Of a stretch of 7,650 bases of DNA, positions 6,020-7,650 are shown piece after piece. The notes under the pieces are model-generated. The model searched no databases, was not told the origin of the DNA, and saw only the letters and a program-made list of their open reading frames with translations. The stretch lies in assembly GCA_945873015.1 (NCBI GenBank), contig CAMCBY010000191.1, forward strand, positions 1 to 7,650, read 5' to 3'. Source of the DNA: Klebsiella pneumoniae. Lineage in GTDB: Bacteria; Pseudomonadota; Gammaproteobacteria; Ga0077536. The first letter of the stretch is position 1. Each line of letters begins with the position of its first letter. The translations under genes and the position numbers were made by a program.

Positions 6020-7012
6020 TCAACGATCGTCGCGGAACTGCTTCTGAAAAAGTTCGCGACGTTCCTGCGCATCGACCGTCAGCGTCGCTATCGGGCGCGC
6101 TTCCAGGCGCGCAAGACCGATGTCTTCGCCCGTCTCGTCGCAGAAGCCGTAGCTGCCGTCTTCGATACGTTTGATGGCATCGTCGATTTTTTTGAGCAGC
6201 CGGCGATAGCGGTCGCGGGTGCGCAATTCGAGGATGTTGTCGGACTCGCGGCTCGCGCGTTCGGCTTCGTCGCCGACATCGCGGATTTCTGAACGAAGGT
6301 GATCCAGCGTCTCCTGGGATTCCGTGATCAGTTCGTCGCGCCAGCTCTGCAGCTTGTTGCGGAAGTACAGGAGCTGCATGGGGTTCATGTACTCCTCGTC
6401 CTTGCTCGGCACGTAGCCGGCCGGCAGTTTCACTTCATCGAGATTGATCATGCGCGGGCGCGGTGCGAGCGGCGCATTGTCGTGACCGGGTGCCTTGGCG
6501 ACCGCAGTCGCGGCGCGTGCTATCTGTGCCGGGGGGGTTTGAGTCTCGCTGGCTTTCTTGCGCACGCTGGTCTCTTTTGCAGGGGCGCCTTTCTTGGCCG
6601 CCTTGACGATTGCAGGTGCGGGCGTCACGACTGCTGCGGGTTTGGTGGCAACCACCTTGGGCGATTCAGGCTTCTTCATGACGGCCTTTGGAGCTGCTGG
6701 CTTGGGGGCGGGTGTCGCGACTGGCGCAGCTTTGGGCGGCGCTGCCTTGGACACTGCGGGCTTGGCTTTCGCCACCGGAGCAGGGCTGGGCTTGGTCGCC
6801 ACTTTCTGCGCTACTGCTTTGAGTTGGGGCTTGGCCGCGGCCTTCTTGGCCGGCGCTTTTTTGGCGACCGCCTTCTTGGCGACGGGTTTCTTGGCTGCTG
6901 CCTTGACGGGCGCGGCTTTCTTGCTGGATTTCGATGCTGGTGTCTTCTTGTTTACCTGAGCACGTGGACTCGCCTTCTTCTTGGCGGAAGCTTTCTTCTT
7001 TGCGTTGGCCAC
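6020..7012 (-). CDS. dksA: DksA, RNA polymerase-binding transcription factor, single-cysteine type with long basic N-terminus
   Basis: This 330-residue protein has a C-terminal DksA core from about residue 188 to 330: GYVPSKDEEYMNPMQLLYF, a coiled coil with its tip at 248-253, LELRTRDRYRRLLKKID, then GFCDETGEDIGLARLEARPI. DksA enters the secondary channel of RNA polymerase and, with ppGpp, retunes rRNA and amino-acid promoters. The C4 zinc-finger positions are Cys291, Thr294, Thr312 and Ala315, so only one cysteine remains and zinc binding is not expected. Single-cysteine DksA proteins are known in other proteobacteria, so this need not mean loss of function. The tip reads DEAERA where the usual DxxDxA has a second Asp. 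Residues 1-187 are Lys/Ala/Pro-rich and resemble histone H1- or AlgP-like tails; E. coli DksA (151 residues) has no such arm. The GTG at 7012 is chosen over the TTG at 7048 because a strong AGAGGTGG lies just before it. Confidence 0.9.
   Translation of the reverse strand: MANAKKKASAKKKASPRAQVNKKTPASKSSKKAAPVKAAAKKPVAKKAVAKKAPAKKAAAKPQLKAVAQKVATKPSPAPVAKAKPAVSKAAPPKAAPVATPAPKPAAPKAVMKKPESPKVVATKPAAVVTPAPAIVKAAKKGAPAKETSVRKKASETQTPPAQIARAATAVAKAPGHDNAPLAPRPRMINLDEVKLPAGYVPSKDEEYMNPMQLLYFRNKLQSWRDELITESQETLDHLRSEIRDVGDEAERASRESDNILELRTRDRYRRLLKKIDDAIKRIEDGSYGFCDETGEDIGLARLEARPIATLTVDAQERRELFQKQFRDDR
6500..7006 (-). repeat. Low-complexity Lys/Ala/Pro-coding repeat region in dksA
   Basis: This stretch encodes about residues 3-171 of DksA. 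It is densest at 6838-6925, where KK-Ala/Pro/Val units such as VAKKA and PAKKA recur, seen on the + strand as repeated CTTCTTGGC-like blocks. It has very few acidic residues. Repeats of this kind can change length by slippage and also create long artefactual frames on the opposite strand. Confidence 0.7.
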
Positions 7013-7017
7013 GTTAA

Positions 7018-7026
7018 CCACCTCTT
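7018..7026 (-). promoter_or_regulatory. Ribosome binding site of dksA
   Basis: The - strand reads AAGAGGTGG, then TTAAC, then the GTG at 7012. The AGAGG core is 8 nt from the start. It decides the start codon in favour of 7012. Confidence 0.7.
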
Positions 7027-7053
7027 GTGCGTGCCGCGCGCAAAGCAACGAGC

Positions 7054-7067
7054 GTCACGTGTCACGT
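7054..7067. repeat. Tandem GTCACGT repeat in the dksA leader
   Basis: Two exact copies of GTCACGT lie head to tail (7054-7060, 7061-7067). They also form the inverted repeat ACGTG-T-CACGT (7057-7067). The element lies between the candidate promoter and the dksA ribosome binding site. It may be a protein binding site; no specific regulator is recognised. Confidence 0.35.
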
Positions 7068-7101
7068 TTCCCGGCAGGATAGGTCATAAAACCGGGGCGC
7101 A

Positions 7102-7130
7102 ACATTAATCATTTTCACCGGTGAGCGCAA
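7102..7130 (-). promoter_or_regulatory. Candidate dksA promoter with palindrome in the spacer
   Basis: The - strand has TTGCGC (7125-7130), a 17-nt spacer, then TAATGT (7102-7107), each only a partial match to consensus. The spacer begins with the perfect 10-bp palindrome TCACCGGTGA (7115-7124), directly next to the -35. An alternative pair, TTGCGC (7097-7102) with TATCCT (7076-7081), has a better -10 but only a 15-nt spacer. The dksA promoter should lie in this 177-bp gap, but which boxes are used is uncertain. Confidence 0.3.
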
Positions 7131-7162
7131 TGCTGCGCGTAAGGCGCAGGCCGCATTTGTTT

Positions 7163-7178
7163 GCGCTTGCTAAAGCGC
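7163..7178 (-). terminator. Weak candidate terminator hairpin after the last gene
   Basis: GCGCTT and AAGCGC form a perfect 6-bp stem with a 4-nt loop, beginning 11 nt after the stop codon at 7190. A second 5-bp hairpin, GCGCA/TGCGC, lies at 7125-7138 and overlaps the candidate dksA -35. Neither is followed by a T-run on the - strand, so this may not terminate efficiently. Confidence 0.3.
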
Positions 7179-7189
7179 TGCGCGCGCCA

Positions 7190-7650
7190 TCACGGCTGAC
7201 TCCAGTCATCGAGCTCCATCACCAGTGCACCCGACTTGAGCGCCTTGGCGCTCGATTGCTCATTGCGTTCCAGGCGCACCAGTCCGACACCGGGGGCGTA
7301 CCACTCCTGTGTGGTGACGTCGATATGGGTAGGGCCAACGCCGTTGCCCAGATCAGCGTCGCTCGTGCCATGGCCTTCGAGCAGCAGGCAATGCGGAAAG
7401 GTGCCCGCCGGTGTGGTGATGGAGGCATCGAGCGCCGCCACGCGAAAGTGCATTTCAACCGGCACCTGCACGCGGAACAAGGTCTCCCAGGGGGCCGCTG
7501 AACTCTCCAGTACGGCGGTCGAACTGCGGTCCTGCCATTGCTGATCGAGTGTCGGCGCGCGCGGCATCACCAGCACTTGCTGGTCGTCTTCGAGCGAACG
7601 CGGACCACGGCGACGCTCGATGCCGATGCGATAGGTGCCGTCCTCGTTGA
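7190..7650 (-). CDS. Conserved-looking hypothetical protein, 3' part only
   Basis: The frame stays open to the window edge, so the N-terminus lies outside; the visible 152 residues are the C-terminal part. The GTG at 7576 is probably internal, because sequence upstream of it (NEDGTYRIGIERRRGPRSL) continues the same protein without a stop. The visible part alternates hydrophobic and polar residues as in a beta-rich fold. It has FRVAALDASITTPAGTFPHCLLLEG followed by EWYAPGVGLVRLER. A 'tag acquired, then W/Y-APGVGLV' layout is reminiscent of periplasmic or lipoprotein beta-barrel-like families (DUF3108/TapB-like), but this is only an impression and no signal peptide can be seen. It has the same orientation as dksA and lies 177 bp upstream of it, with hairpins between, so it is probably a separate unit. 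The function is unknown. Confidence 0.65.
   Translation of the reverse strand, partial: NEDGTYRIGIERRRGPRSLEDDQQVLVMPRAPTLDQQWQDRSSTAVLESSAAPWETLFRVQVPVEMHFRVAALDASITTPAGTFPHCLLLEGHGTSDADLGNGVGPTHIDVTTQEWYAPGVGLVRLERNEQSSAKALKSGALVMELDDWSQP

Noticed and set aside
6449..6451. Internal ATG giving a standard-length 143-residue DksA
   Set aside because: The 20 nt upstream on the - strand are GC-only-type sequence without any Shine-Dalgarno match, whereas the GTG at 7012 has a strong one.
6558..6959. A 133-codon Ala/Gly/Leu-rich open frame on the + strand resembling a membrane protein
   Set aside because: It is also the complement of the dksA low-complexity arm; its hydrophobicity is a by-product of the repeat.
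4437..7050. CGTTGC hexamer present in the leaders of all three - strand genes (4437-4442, 5925-5930, 7045-7050)
   Set aside because: A GC-rich hexamer is expected several times by chance in this window and also occurs inside coding sequence; the contexts do not align beyond six bases.
6299..7108. A 269-codon Gly/Leu/Cys/Arg-rich open frame on the + strand
   Set aside because: It is the complement of the Lys/Ala/Pro repeats of dksA; the apparent glycine-rich hydrophobic repeats come from reading AAG/GCC repeats backwards.

Overview
The window is GC-rich, densely coding proteobacterial chromosome. The gene content points to a gammaproteobacterium, perhaps near the Xanthomonadales or Nevskiales: an AddAB-like repair pair, a DksA with a single remaining zinc-finger cysteine and a long Lys/Ala/Pro-rich N-terminus, and an exosortase-sorted VPLPA-CTERM protein. 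That placement is inference. I see no IS element, CRISPR array, rRNA or tRNA.

Layout. Positions 1-3788 (+ strand) hold the 3' end of an AddB-like PD-(D/E)XK nuclease gene and a complete AddA-like UvrD/RecB-type helicase-nuclease gene. The two genes overlap by 14 bp and form one repair operon. The remaining genes lie on the - strand. In + strand order they are: a short secreted VPLPA-CTERM protein (3686-4414), whose 3' end runs 103 bp into the convergent helicase gene; an orphan signalling protein REC-PAS-PAS-LuxR (4522-5889); dksA (6020-7012); and the 3' part of an unrecognised gene (7190 to the window end).

How the parts relate. AddA- and AddB-like proteins together would process double-strand DNA ends for recombination. 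The - strand genes share orientation, but each gap carries its own candidate signals. There is a 10-bp stem-loop after dksA, then a good -10 box and a nested inverted repeat before the response regulator. A -10 box and a leader hairpin precede the CTERM gene. They therefore look like separate transcription units rather than one operon. DksA (stringent response at RNA polymerase), the REC/PAS/LuxR regulator and the surface-sorted protein are neighbours, but nothing in the sequence proves a shared pathway.

Most noteworthy points: the nested, nearly concentric dyad in the regulator's leader; the kinase-less REC-PAS-PAS-HTH architecture; the 34-residue tail added to the CTERM protein by reading into the antisense of the helicase gene; the DksA variant (one Cys, DxxExA tip, basic low-complexity arm); and a 16-bp imperfect direct repeat flanking the dksA stem-loop. 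I did not find a clear new multi-gene system.
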